Below are positions 44,929 to 53,413 of a stretch of DNA of 64,000 nt, piece after piece. The position numbers were made by a program, and so were the translations under genes. The stretch is from Bacteroidota bacterium (lineage in GTDB: Bacteria; Bacteroidota; Bacteroidia; Cytophagales; Cyclobacteriaceae), in assembly GCA_016178785.1 (NCBI GenBank), contig JACOSO010000020.1, positions 1 to 64,000 of the forward strand. The letters are read 5' to 3'. The notes beneath the pieces were generated by a model. The model made no database searches, had not been told where the DNA came from, and worked only from the letters and a program-made list of their open reading frames with translations. Every line of letters begins with the position of its first letter. The stretch's first letter is position 1.

Positions 44929-46698
44929 ATGGACGATCAATATGCATCGGTTATAAACCCTGTTCAACTTTCTCACAATGCTTATCGAATACTTGAAAAC
45001 CGATATCTGAGAAGAAATGAAGCGGGAGAATTGGAGTTAGCTGAAGAGTTATTTCAACGCGTGGCGCGCAAAGTCGCGCAGGCTGAACTCGTTTGGGGTA
45101 CGTGGAGCGACTCGCTATTTTGGGAGGAAAGATTTTTCGAAATCTTATGCGATTTGAAATTCCTTCCTAATTCACCCACGCTCATGAATGCGGGCACTCC
45201 ATCTAATCAGCTGAGTGCATGTTTCGTTTTGCCAATTGAAGATTCACTGGAAGCTATTTTTTCCACGCTGAAGCTTGCAGCCCTGATTCAGCAAAGCGGT
45301 GGAGGCACGGGCTTTAACTTTTCTCATTTAAGACCAAAGAATTCCCTTTTGGAAAACACGCAAGGTTCTGCGTCCGGGCCTGTTTCTTTCATGAAGATTT
45401 TTGATGCTGCAACAGAACATGTCAAACAAGGTGGCAAAAGACGCGGAGCAAATATGGGGATACTTAACATAAGTCATCCCGACATTGAAGAATTTGTTGC
45501 AAGTAAAACAGGCGATCAAGATCTTCACAATTTTAACATCTCCGTAGGAGTATCTGATGCATTTATGAACACTGTGAAACGCGATGAAGAATGGGAACTT
45601 GTTCATCCGAATACAGGATTTGTTGCAAGAAAAATCAAAGCCAGAAAATTATGGACCAGCATTATCGAAAACGCATGGCAAAACGGAGATCCGGGTTTTA
45701 TTTTTTTAGACACCATTAATGAAACAAACCCCACGCCTATCTTGGGAAAAATCGAATCAACCAATCCCTGCGGAGAAGTTCCTTTATTGCCTTACGAATC
45801 ATGCAACCTTGGCTCACTCAACCTCTCAAAATTTATTCTCACTGATGGAAAGTCATTTGATTGGGTGGCACTTGAGCAGGCTATAAACATTGCCGTTCGC
45901 TTTCTCGACAATATTATTGAAGTCAACCACTATCTCTCATCAGAGATAAAAGACATAACGGTAGGAAATCGCAAAATTGGTCTCGGTGTCATGGGTTGGG
46001 CCGAGGCGCTAAGCATCCTGGAAATACCGTACGATTCTGTGGAAGCTGTAAGAGTTGCTGAGTCATTGATGAAGTTTATCTCAGATAAGAGCAAAGAAGC
46101 ATCCGAAAAATTGGCCAAAGAGCGTGGTGTATTTAAAAACTGGAACAACAGTATCTACTACCCTCACACCCGCATCAGAAATGCAACACGGACAAGCATC
46201 GCACCTACAGGAAGTATTTCTATCATTGCAGATACTTCTTCTTCGATTGAACCTTTTTTCGCGTTGGCATATCAACGCTATCACGTGCTAAAAGATGAAA
46301 CGCTCCAGGAGGTGAATAAAAGTTTACTCAACTACCTTGACGCTCATCAAATTCCATCAGACGAAGTCATGAAGATGATTGTAGATTCCGGAACTTTGAA
46401 AGATGTCACCTCTTTATCTGATGACGAAAAACGTTGTTTTAAAACAGCCCTGGAAATAAAACCCGAATGGCACCTAAGGCACCAGGCTGCTTTTCAGAAA
46501 TTCACTGACAATGCAGTATCGAAAACCATCAATTTACCACAAGGAGCAACACCAGCTGATATATCATCCATTTACGCGCAGGCATGGCGCCTTAAATTAA
46601 AAGGGATCACGGTGTTCCGGTATAACTCAAAACCCAAACAAGTGATGTATCAGGGAATCACCAGCGATATAAAGAATTGCAAAGTTTGCATAGCGTAG
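44929..46698 (+). CDS. nrdJ: Adenosylcobalamin-dependent (class II) ribonucleotide reductase, compact form
   Basis: This 589-aa protein contains LPNSPTLMNAGTP, the first redox Cys (LSACFVLP), QSGGGTGFNFSHLRP, the radical-site segment STNPCGEVPLLPYESCNLGSLNL (~278), GVMGWAEALSIL, and TSIAPTGSISIIADTSS. It ends in NCKVCIA, a C-terminal Cys pair for re-reduction. There is no ATP-cone. It makes dNTPs without oxygen using B12, which suits hypoxic repair or dormancy. No NrdA/B genes are nearby. Confidence 0.93.
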   Translation: MDDQYASVINPVQLSHNAYRILENRYLRRNEAGELELAEELFQRVARKVAQAELVWGTWSDSLFWEERFFEILCDLKFLPNSPTLMNAGTPSNQLSACFVLPIEDSLEAIFSTLKLAALIQQSGGGTGFNFSHLRPKNSLLENTQGSASGPVSFMKIFDAATEHVKQGGKRRGANMGILNISHPDIEEFVASKTGDQDLHNFNISVGVSDAFMNTVKRDEEWELVHPNTGFVARKIKARKLWTSIIENAWQNGDPGFIFLDTINETNPTPILGKIESTNPCGEVPLLPYESCNLGSLNLSKFILTDGKSFDWVALEQAINIAVRFLDNIIEVNHYLSSEIKDITVGNRKIGLGVMGWAEALSILEIPYDSVEAVRVAESLMKFISDKSKEASEKLAKERGVFKNWNNSIYYPHTRIRNATRTSIAPTGSISIIADTSSSIEPFFALAYQRYHVLKDETLQEVNKSLLNYLDAHQIPSDEVMKMIVDSGTLKDVTSLSDDEKRCFKTALEIKPEWHLRHQAAFQKFTDNAVSKTINLPQGATPADISSIYAQAWRLKLKGITVFRYNSKPKQVMYQGITSDIKNCKVCIA

Positions 46699-46716
46699 TG
46701 CGTTCCATTTTCCTCT

Positions 46717-47376
46717 TTACGATTTATCATAAACTTCAAGCGCAGTCGAAAGACAAGAGGTCACGCCTTTTAGTCAACAAACAGTTAAGGTGATAAGTAT
46801 GGCATCTTTCACTTCCTCTCTTGACGCTCCAGCTTTTTTTGCCATCGGCACCTGATAGTAGATAGTCGTCCCTTAAAAACTCAATTTTTAAATTCTGATT
46901 AGGGCGAAAGCATTGTTCAAGTGCAGATCAGCCGCGCGACCCGTGATGCGATTTTCATTGAAAGCTTGTAGTCGCGCAAAGAGTAGCGCGGACTGCGGCT
47001 TTTGAAAAAGATGCTCCTTCGGTGCCCGCGCATCTGCACAGATTTATCAAAAGAGCTTACGCGGCTTCAACTTCCAGCCGGTAGGACAAGTAGGCCATAC
47101 TGTTAAAAAACTGCAAGGGTTTCGGATAAATCCTCTCCTTTATGGCAAATTCTTTCAACTGTTTTTCGCTACTTTCCTTACAAATTGAAATCCGATCGGC
47201 TTTTTAAGGGACGACTAGATAGCAGTTGAGTTTCCTGACGAAGTCTGCAAGGCGATATAAACCAATTGTTTGGTTTTATCATCGAATCTCCTTGTAGCCT
47301 TCAAAGCCTCAATTAGTCCGTCAAAAGCTTTTGCAACTTCAGGTGATTCTTTTTGAAAAATTTCCATCGGGTTCAT
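46717..47376 (-). pseudogene. Carboxymuconolactone decarboxylase-like gene, interrupted by a MITE
   Basis: Reading from the ATG at 47376: MNPMEIFQKESPEVAKAF ... TKQLVYIALQTSSGNSTAI. The frame then meets the inserted element. Removing the element plus one target copy rejoins it to YYQVPMAKKAGASREEVKDAILITLTVC. A TGA (46774-46776) sits where Gly is expected, and the same frame continues LKGVTSCLSTALEVYDKS to the stop at 46717. The restored product would be about 100 aa, the normal CMD/AhpD-like length. The gene is dead on two counts. Confidence 0.8.
46865..47215. mobile_element. 351-bp MITE-like element with 15-bp inverted ends
   Basis: The ends are GTCGTCCCTTAAAAA (46865-46879) and its exact reverse complement (47201-47215). 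The flanks TAGATA (46859-46864 and 47216-47221) form a 6-bp target duplication. There is no coding capacity. A transposase elsewhere would be needed to move it. Confidence 0.88.
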
Positions 47377-47396
47377 GTGTGTTAGTTTTTAAGTGA

Positions 47397-48395
47397 TTAC
47401 TGTATATACCTTTTCATTAAGTCCAGGTATTTTTTTAAATCAGCCAGTTGGCGTCTGCGTTTTTCCGGAGCGCGTACTTGCCTTAGTTGTAAGCCATGAA
47501 CTTTAGCTCGTACGTTTGCTCGCAAGCATTTATAATAGGTGAGGAGCTTTTCGTCTTCACTCGATTCTAAACATGGGAAGCGACTGAGGTATTTCTGAAG
47601 TAAATAATCTGAAATTGATTTTTCCTTGTAGAATTCCAACTCCATGCATAGAAATGCGATTTCGTACAGTACATCGATTTGTCGATACTCGTCATTAAAT
47701 TCGATGCAGTCAAAAAGCACTGGCTTTGGATAGAGAAATATATTTCCGCTGTGCAAATCTCCGTGAATATCTCTTTTGAATCCTGCATCAACGCGCTCTT
47801 GAAAACGCTTTTGATGTTCTTGAAGAAATGAATCACTCCATTCTTTTGTCAAAGAAATCAAGTTTATGTAACGTCTGCCCAAATTATTCTTGACGACCGT
47901 CTTTATCATGTCGATATCATTAAACGTTTCTCTTGCCACTGCAAGATTAAAAGGCTTAAATACACCCCTTGACCTCGCGTGAAACCGGGCAATCGTAACC
48001 GCCAGTCGTTTGATTCGATTTTCACTAACCTTCGATGACTTCAACAGGTTATCCATTTTCATGGCCTGATCCATTCGCTTCATCACCACCGCATAGTCAA
48101 TGGGCTTCCCCCGGCCGCCAATTCGCCAATCTTGATTTGATTTAACAATAGGGAGAACCGACAAATAAATGTGAGAGAATCGTTGATTGAGTTTCAGCTC
48201 TCTATCACAATATTTCTTCCGTAGTCGCAACGTGGAGAAATCCAGAAAAGGAAGCTTAAACGGCTTCTTGATCTTAAGCGCCCTGTTTCGCGTCAAGAGC
48301 ACCCACGATATATGTGTCTCTTCTATGGTACCCCGTATTGGTCTTCCATCAAACTGGCCATTGGTAGCAAGATCTTTAACATCTTCTTCTGTCAT
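47397..48395 (-). CDS. Aminoglycoside-phosphotransferase-like kinase (COG2187 type)
   Basis: This 332-aa protein has a kinase-like fold with DIHGDLHSGNIFLYPKPVLFDCIEFNDEYRQIDVLYEIAFL, giving the HGDLHxxN catalytic loop and the DxxE metal site. The N-terminus (EETHISWVLLTRNRALKIKKPFKLPFLDFSTL) matches COG2187. In many bacteria this domain is fused to a P-loop kinase; here the partner is a separate gene 3 bp upstream. It is unlikely to be a true drug-resistance enzyme. Confidence 0.85.
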   Translation of the reverse strand: MTEEDVKDLATNGQFDGRPIRGTIEETHISWVLLTRNRALKIKKPFKLPFLDFSTLRLRKKYCDRELKLNQRFSHIYLSVLPIVKSNQDWRIGGRGKPIDYAVVMKRMDQAMKMDNLLKSSKVSENRIKRLAVTIARFHARSRGVFKPFNLAVARETFNDIDMIKTVVKNNLGRRYINLISLTKEWSDSFLQEHQKRFQERVDAGFKRDIHGDLHSGNIFLYPKPVLFDCIEFNDEYRQIDVLYEIAFLCMELEFYKEKSISDYLLQKYLSRFPCLESSEDEKLLTYYKCLRANVRAKVHGLQLRQVRAPEKRRRQLADLKKYLDLMKRYIQ

Positions 48396-48398
48396 CAG

Positions 48399-48911
48399 TC
48401 ACACGTTTTCTCCTTCGATGTACTCAATCGCCTCTTCCAACATCGCTGAAATATTTTCCTGAGTGGATTGCAATTTTAGTCGAGGTGTTGTCCATGCTTC
48501 AAACTGTTCTTTAATCACCATATATATTTTGAAATCGGCTTCGCTTTCCACCCGTTTTTGCGACAGTCGTTGTCTTATCAGGTCTTCATCGGCCCACACT
48601 TCAAAACAGAAAACGCTGATGTATTTTTCCTCAGCCAGATTAAGGAATAAGTCTCTTGTGGCAGCCAGCTGAAATGTAGCATCTACAACCACCGATTTCT
48701 TCTCTTGGAGATAGTTGCTGGTCTGCTTATACATTTCCTTGTAGACTGCAGCCTTATCGGAAGTAGTGTATTTTCCACGGAGATGGATCGCACTCCTAAT
48801 GTAATCGCTGTTGAGGTATATGGCTCCTATTTTACCTGCAAGTTTTTCTGCAAAGAAGCTTTTACCGGATCCTGGCAGGCCTGATACCAGAATTAATCGG
48901 AGTTGATTCAC
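48399..48911 (-). CDS. P-loop kinase (AAA/zeta-toxin-like), COG0645 type
   Basis: This 170-aa protein starts with a Walker A motif (SGLPGSGKSFFAEKLA, residues ~10-25) and continues LNSDYIRSAIHL, the pattern of small-molecule kinases such as gluconate or zeta-toxin kinases. It is the separated equivalent of the C-terminal domain of fused phosphotransferase/P-loop proteins. It lies between the usp gene and the phosphotransferase-like gene with gaps of 6 and 3 bp. Confidence 0.85.
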   Translation of the reverse strand: MNQLRLILVSGLPGSGKSFFAEKLAGKIGAIYLNSDYIRSAIHLRGKYTTSDKAAVYKEMYKQTSNYLQEKKSVVVDATFQLAATRDLFLNLAEEKYISVFCFEVWADEDLIRQRLSQKRVESEADFKIYMVIKEQFEAWTTPRLKLQSTQENISAMLEEAIEYIEGENV

Positions 48912-48917
48912 AATGAC

Positions 48918-49766
48918 TCAGGTTACCGGTTTTTTCAAAGCATAAGTCCAAACGGGACTTGTGATGTGGTTGATCACGTCTTCTGTTATACTTCCATTAA
49001 AAAGATGAGCGAGCCCTTTGCGCGCGTGCGTAGCCATGACAATTAAGTCGATCTTCTGCGTAGCCGTAAAATCAATAACACCCTCTTCTTCGTTTCTATA
49101 ATTCCGAAAGTGGAATTCGAAATTTTCGAGTTTATACTGTTTCGCAAATTCATCAAAAGCTTCCTTCGCATCAGAGTCGCGCAGGAAATGGCTGGGAGAG
49201 TTAACAAAAAGGACATGAAGGGTTGCATTTAGAAACTGCTGTAACTCCTTTAGTTTCTTCATAAACTCGGCTTGATCGAGATTCATTAGCGTTGGAAACA
49301 ATATTTTCTTCATCGATGAGACATTGACGTATTCTCGCACCGCTAAAACCGGAACCGGTGAATGACGCACTACTTTTTCTGTATTAGAACCGATGAATAT
49401 TTCCTCCAAGCCCGAGCTCCCTGACGTTCCCATGATGATCATATTCATTTTATTCGACTCCACAAAATTCTTTATTGAAAAAACGACATCACCATAAACA
49501 ATCTCAAGCCTTGATTGCACGGAAGAGAAATTCGCCTCCTGTTTCATCTTCTCAAATTCAGTTTTTGCGTCTTGCTCCATAGAAGACAGATACTCGGGAT
49601 TAAAAGCCAATGTCTCGCCAGTGAAGCTGAAATCATAAACTGCAGGTATAAAGTTGACATAGAGCGCAATCACTTCACCGCCTGTCAGTGATGCCCAATG
49701 CATTGCGGTCTTATACGCCTCGCGAGACCGGGAAGAAAAATCACATGGAACAAGAATCCGTTTCAT
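48918..49766 (-). CDS. Tandem universal stress protein (two UspA domains)
   Basis: This 282-aa protein starts MKRILVPCDFSSRSREAYKTAMHWA. Domain 1 ends GTSGSSGLEEIFIGSNTEKVVRHSPVPVLAV with an intact GxxGx9GS/T ATP-binding pattern. Domain 2 ends ATHARKGLAHLFNGSITEDVINHITSPVWTY. It heads the usp-kinase-phosphotransferase operon. It is a paralogue of the USP at 37978. Confidence 0.92.
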   Translation of the reverse strand: MKRILVPCDFSSRSREAYKTAMHWASLTGGEVIALYVNFIPAVYDFSFTGETLAFNPEYLSSMEQDAKTEFEKMKQEANFSSVQSRLEIVYGDVVFSIKNFVESNKMNMIIMGTSGSSGLEEIFIGSNTEKVVRHSPVPVLAVREYVNVSSMKKILFPTLMNLDQAEFMKKLKELQQFLNATLHVLFVNSPSHFLRDSDAKEAFDEFAKQYKLENFEFHFRNYRNEEEGVIDFTATQKIDLIVMATHARKGLAHLFNGSITEDVINHITSPVWTYALKKPVT

Positions 49767-49793
49767 TGAACTTGGTTATTTAAAATAGTGATA

Positions 49794-49837
49794 CAAACTT
49801 TTAATCAATTAGCTGCCCCAAGCCTTGAAAGCTATCA
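49794..49837 (-). promoter_or_regulatory. Candidate Crp/Fnr-like promoter of the usp/kinase operon
   Basis: TGAAagctATCA (49826-49837) within a TTGA...TCAA dyad is followed on the minus strand by AAagTTTG (49794-49801) after 24 bp, 28 bp before the ATG at 49766. Both parts carry one mismatch, so this is a weaker member of the set. Confidence 0.4.
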
Positions 49838-49979
49838 AAATGAACAGAATGATCATCAGCATCACCATCACGAAATATTTCACATACAATTTCATAGCTT
49901 TTTCATACTACTTTGACTTTGCAATACGAATTTCTCAAAGTGCGGTGCTTTCCAAAATGACATTTCCCATCATGTATTA

Positions 49980-50022
49980 TGACATAAATCATTCACATCT
50001 GTTTCGCTCTGACATAACTTTC
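49980..50022 (+). promoter_or_regulatory. Candidate Crp/Fnr-like promoter of the phosphoribosyltransferase gene
   Basis: TGACataaATCA (49980-49991) is followed by TAacTTTC (50015-50022) after exactly 23 bp, 23 bp before the ATG at 50046. The rest of 49.77-50.05 kb contains no supported gene. Confidence 0.6.
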
Positions 50023-50045
50023 TATGCTTTTAAAAATTAACGGCT

Positions 50046-50699
50046 ATGACGGAATCGATCCAAGATACTCTACTGCAAAACCGGGAAGAAGCCGGGCTGA
50101 TTCTTGGCAGGAAGCTAAAGGAATATGAAAAGACCAATGCGGTTGTAATAGGAATTCCCCGCAGCGGGGTTATCGTAGCCGCAGCGATTGCAAATTATCT
50201 AACTCTTCCGCTGGAGATCATGCCTTGCCAAAGAATCAAACACCCCGCTAACGACAACAAAAACCTCGGCTCAGTGAGTCTCACTGAAGCATTTCTTCCA
50301 GACTGTATTGAATGCATACCCCGGGATTTTGTTGCTCACCAGATTGCGTTTTCAAAAAATGCCAATTTGTTTGAGTACAATTTTTATCATAGAGACCGTC
50401 CTCCGTTGCCTTTTAAATACAAAACCTTGATTGTAGTAGACGACCTGCTGATATCGGGTGAAACGATGTTAGCCTGTCTTCAAGAAATCAAAAAGCAAAA
50501 TCCGCTGAAGATCATTGTCGCAGTTCCCATTGTAAGCGCCAAGGCAGCTCAAATGGTGCGAGCTGAGGTTGATGACATGTTATTTTTAAAAATGGAGCCT
50601 GAAGTCGGATCAGCAAAAGAGTATTTCATCGAATGGGAAAGAATTGACAGAAACAAAGTCAAGAAGCTTCTGGACGCTTCAAAAAAAAATACGGGCTAA
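50046..50699 (+). CDS. Phosphoribosyltransferase family protein
   Basis: This 217-aa protein has VVIGIPRSGVIVAAAIANYL and the PRPP-binding loop TLIVVDDLLISGETMLA. It belongs to the predicted phosphoribosyltransferases (COG1926 type) often found next to stress genes. The natural acceptor base is unknown. PRPP supply could come from the PRPP-synthetase-like enzyme at 41.5 kb, which lies in the same island. Confidence 0.88.
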   Translation: MTESIQDTLLQNREEAGLILGRKLKEYEKTNAVVIGIPRSGVIVAAAIANYLTLPLEIMPCQRIKHPANDNKNLGSVSLTEAFLPDCIECIPRDFVAHQIAFSKNANLFEYNFYHRDRPPLPFKYKTLIVVDDLLISGETMLACLQEIKKQNPLKIIVAVPIVSAKAAQMVRAEVDDMLFLKMEPEVGSAKEYFIEWERIDRNKVKKLLDASKKNTG

Positions 50700-50860
50700 G
50701 CCATCTGCTGCACGAGTTCAAACAACGCCTCCGTTCCAAAATTCCCAGTAGTGAAAAAGAAACTATGGGTTGTTCAAGTCGTAATATGAATGACAAAACC
50801 TTGCTTCTAAGGGCACTTTTTTTTAAATTCAACTTCTCTTCAAAGCCAATTTGACCGATC

Positions 50861-51275
50861 ATGAACGATCTGAAACCCGTGGTAGCCGGCAACGAAGCGG
50901 GATTTCGTGTCTTGTTCGAATGTGCTACTATTGGCATACTCGTGATCAATGAAAATGGCGGGATTGAGCTCTTAAACTCTTGTGCTGAAAATCTTTTTGG
51001 ATACTCTTCGGAAGAATTACTAGGTAAGCCGGTTGAAATACTAATCCCCGATAACCTGCGTCAAAAACATACCCAGCACCGCGAGGGTTACTTTGCACAT
51101 CCAAAGGCCAGACCCATGGGGCTTGGCATAGAGCTTTATGCATGCAAAAAAAATGGCGTCATATTTCCAGTTGAAATAAGTTTGGGGCATTATGTTTTTA
51201 GATGACGACAACATGGCCGTAGCTTTTGTCACTGACATTACTGAACGAAAATCGGAACAACATTATCAAGGATGA
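50861..51275 (+). pseudogene. PAS domain fragment of a broken histidine kinase
   Basis: The first frame encodes a PAS domain (LFECATIGILVINENGGIELLNSCAENLFGYSSEELLGKPVEILIP) and stops at 51205. The expected PAS end (MAVAFVTDITERKSEQHYQ) continues in another frame (51201-51275), as if one base were lost in the T-run at 51195-51199. The kinase follows in a third frame. This could be decay or an assembly error at a homopolymer. Confidence 0.65.
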
Positions 51276-52335
51276 CGAAGGCAATGTAATTGATTTGCGC
51301 TATCTCGAAGTAAATTCACGTGCCGAAGAAATGCTCGGCAAAAAAAGCCATGAGCTTGTTGGGCGCCTCAGAGGCGAAGTGGAGGGACCATTTGATGAAC
51401 AAACGCGAGACGTTATAGATAGGGTGCTAAACAAGAATAAACAGGTAACCACCGAACGCTACATACCCACGATAGACCGATGGTTTCAGATCAGCAGCTA
51501 CTCTCCTCTGCCCAATCAAATTGCAACCTTGTCACTTGACATCACCGAGCGCAAAAGAGCACAAGATGAGCTGCAAAAATTAAATGAAGAGTTGGAGACC
51601 CGCGTAGAAGATAAAACAAGGGAGCTTCAGGAATCTGTTCAGCGTGAAAAGGAACTGAATGAATTGAAGTCGAGGTTTGTTTCGATGGCTTCACATGAAT
51701 TTCGCACGCCCTTGAGTGTGGTACTCTCCAGCGCTTCCCTGATTGGACAATACGTTGGTGATAACAACGAGCGCGTCAGCAAACATCTGTCAAAAGTCAA
51801 ATCTGCTGTTGGTAACCTCACCAATATATTAAACGACTTTCTATCACTTGATAAACTGGAGCAGGGCAAAGTTGAGATTGAATGGGAAGCATTTGATATG
51901 GCTGAATTTATTAACGACATGCTGGAGGAAACTCTTTCAATAAGAAAGAAGGGGCAGCAAATCAACGCAAGTCACTCGGGGAATAAATGGATCAAATCGG
52001 ACCACAAGACGCTTCGCTACATTGCTGTCAATCTGATTTCAAATGCGATAAAATACTCTGAAGAACATGCTGTCATCAATTTAGCATCAATAGTTGAAGA
52101 CAATCAATTGACAATCTCTGTGCAAGATCAAGGGATTGGTATTCCTGCGGAAGAACAAAAATATTTATTCGAGAAATTCTTTAGGGCAAAAAACACCGGT
52201 GCAATTCAGGGCACGGGATTGGGGTTAACCATTGTGAAACGTTATGTTGAACTCCTGGGTGGGACAATCGCTTTTGTTAGTGAAGTAAACAAAGGCACCA
52301 CATTCACCATTTTACTACCTCAATCTTCTTTATGA
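51226..52335 (+). CDS. PAS-containing sensor histidine kinase (N-terminally broken)
   Basis: The frame starts at a TTG, not a convincing start. It enters mid-way into a second PAS domain (GNVIDLRYLEVNSRAEEMLGKK ... LSLDITERKRAQ). A coiled coil, the HisKA box (RFVSMASHEFRTPLSVVLSS) and HATPase boxes (NLISNAIKY, QDQGIGIPAEEQKYLFEKFFR, GTGLGLTIVKRYVELLGG) follow. The kinase core is intact; the first ~15-20 residues of PAS 2 seem missing. It overlaps the response regulator by 4 bp. Confidence 0.8.
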   Translation: MSLTLLNENRNNIIKDDEGNVIDLRYLEVNSRAEEMLGKKSHELVGRLRGEVEGPFDEQTRDVIDRVLNKNKQVTTERYIPTIDRWFQISSYSPLPNQIATLSLDITERKRAQDELQKLNEELETRVEDKTRELQESVQREKELNELKSRFVSMASHEFRTPLSVVLSSASLIGQYVGDNNERVSKHLSKVKSAVGNLTNILNDFLSLDKLEQGKVEIEWEAFDMAEFINDMLEETLSIRKKGQQINASHSGNKWIKSDHKTLRYIAVNLISNAIKYSEEHAVINLASIVEDNQLTISVQDQGIGIPAEEQKYLFEKFFRAKNTGAIQGTGLGLTIVKRYVELLGGTIAFVSEVNKGTTFTILLPQSSL

Positions 52336-52697
52336 AAACGATTTTAGTTATCGAAGACAATTCCGACATCCTGGAAAACACGACTGAAATTCTTGAGCTC
52401 GCCAACTTTAAAGTGCTCAACGCAAAAAACGGCAAAGAGGGCATTGATGAAGCTATGAAAAGTAAACCTGATGTTATTTTGTGTGATATTATGATGCCCG
52501 AGGCTAGCGGTTATGAGGTGCTTCTTGGTCTTAAGAAAAATCCGATCACTAAAAATATACCTTTCATATTTGTAACGGCCACTGTAGAAAAAAAGGATGT
52601 GAATAATGCGATGGACATGGGAGCTGACGGTTATTTAAAAAAGCCTTTCGAAATAGAAGATCTTCTCAAAATAGTTAGGTCCTTCATCAAAGACTGA
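52332..52697 (+). CDS. Single-domain response regulator
   Basis: This 121-aa receiver domain has the acidic pair ED near the start, the phospho-acceptor Asp in VILCDIMMPEASGYE, the Thr/Ser switch (IFVTA) and the Lys in GYLKKPFE. There is no output domain. It is translationally coupled to the histidine kinase and could act by protein contact or in a phosphorelay. Confidence 0.92.
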   Translation: MKTILVIEDNSDILENTTEILELANFKVLNAKNGKEGIDEAMKSKPDVILCDIMMPEASGYEVLLGLKKNPITKNIPFIFVTATVEKKDVNNAMDMGADGYLKKPFEIEDLLKIVRSFIKD

Positions 52698-52731
52698 ACC
52701 TCTTTGTCCATACATCAAAATTACGTGGCCA

Positions 52732-52893
52732 ATGAAGATCAATAAAGAGTGGCATCAGCAGCACAAGATGCCCAAAAACCCAACTATTGAAGAACGGATA
52801 AAATGGCATGTTTCACACACTAAAAATTGCGGTTGCAGAAAAATTGAAGGAAAGCTCGCTGAGGAAATGAAGAAGAGGGGAATTAAAGTCTGA
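52732..52893 (+). CDS. Small conserved His/Cys protein, 53 aa
   Basis: The ATG at 52732 encodes MKINKEWHQQHKMPKNPTIEERIKWH..., then HTKNCGCRKI and a charged helix. The pattern WHxxHxMPKNxTxxxRxxWHxxHxxxCxCR is one I recall from short Bacteroidota proteins, and the His/Cys set suggests a metal-binding site. It lies just after the response regulator. The function is unknown. Confidence 0.6.
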   Translation: MKINKEWHQQHKMPKNPTIEERIKWHVSHTKNCGCRKIEGKLAEEMKKRGIKV

Positions 52894-52899
52894 TTCGGG

Positions 52900-53117
52900 T
52901 TAACAAGCTCTCCGAAGCGGGTCCTTTGAACAAGGCAATACTTCAAAATGATTGTTGAGCTGCTGCTATGAGTTGTTGGAACTAATGATATGCTCAAAGT
53001 AGACGGCTCGCGCAATAAAAACTGGGTAAGTTTGCGGATCGGCTCAGCGGTATCTCTACGATACTCGAGTAAGCCCGTGATGCCGGGAAGGTGATCTTCT
53101 AAAGGTATATATGGCAT
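52900..53117 (-). pseudogene. Remnant of a carboxymuconolactone decarboxylase-family gene
   Basis: From the ATG at 53117 the first ~43 residues (MPYIPLEDHLPGITGLLEY ... LTQFLLREPSTLS) read like the start of a CMD/alkylhydroperoxidase-like protein. The frame then loses similarity. Another frame shows EHIISSNNS before a stop, as if the segment leading to the catalytic Cys region had been deleted. No CxxC is left. Confidence 0.5.
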
Positions 53118-53413
53118 AACAATAATCGTTATTTCAGTATGTCTTGATTTAAAGAAGCAGCGCCTGTCTCGAACCCTATACGAGATCAGGCTGCTGACTT
53201 CCTTGTCAGTACCGATAATCCAAAATAACGGTGACTGACGTACTTCATATCTTAAATATTCTCCAAAAAGAATCCCTGATTTTTTTCAAACAGTTTCTTC
53301 TAAGAAATTCTTGATCATGCCGGAGGACTGGCGCATTGACAGCAGATTAGCCTATCAAACAAATAGGATAGCGCTATGCTTTGATCTTATTTCAGATTTG
53401 TTTCTGCTGCAAA
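53118..53413. other. Intergenic region without recognised gene
   Basis: Nothing coding, repeated or palindromic was recognised between the CMD remnant and the next gene. Confidence 0.4.

Noticed and set aside
47397-48395. Aminoglycoside resistance gene
   Set aside because: The domain belongs to the COG2187 type that pairs with a P-loop kinase and USP genes, not to known resistance enzymes.
49809-49895. A 28-aa single-helix microprotein on the minus strand upstream of usp
   Set aside because: The candidate promoter box for the usp operon (49826-49837) lies inside it, so it would be upstream of the predicted transcript start; no other support.
49825-50040. A 71-aa plus-strand frame before the phosphoribosyltransferase gene
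   Set aside because: It has low-complexity composition, spans the promoter module at 49980-50022 and shows no family features.
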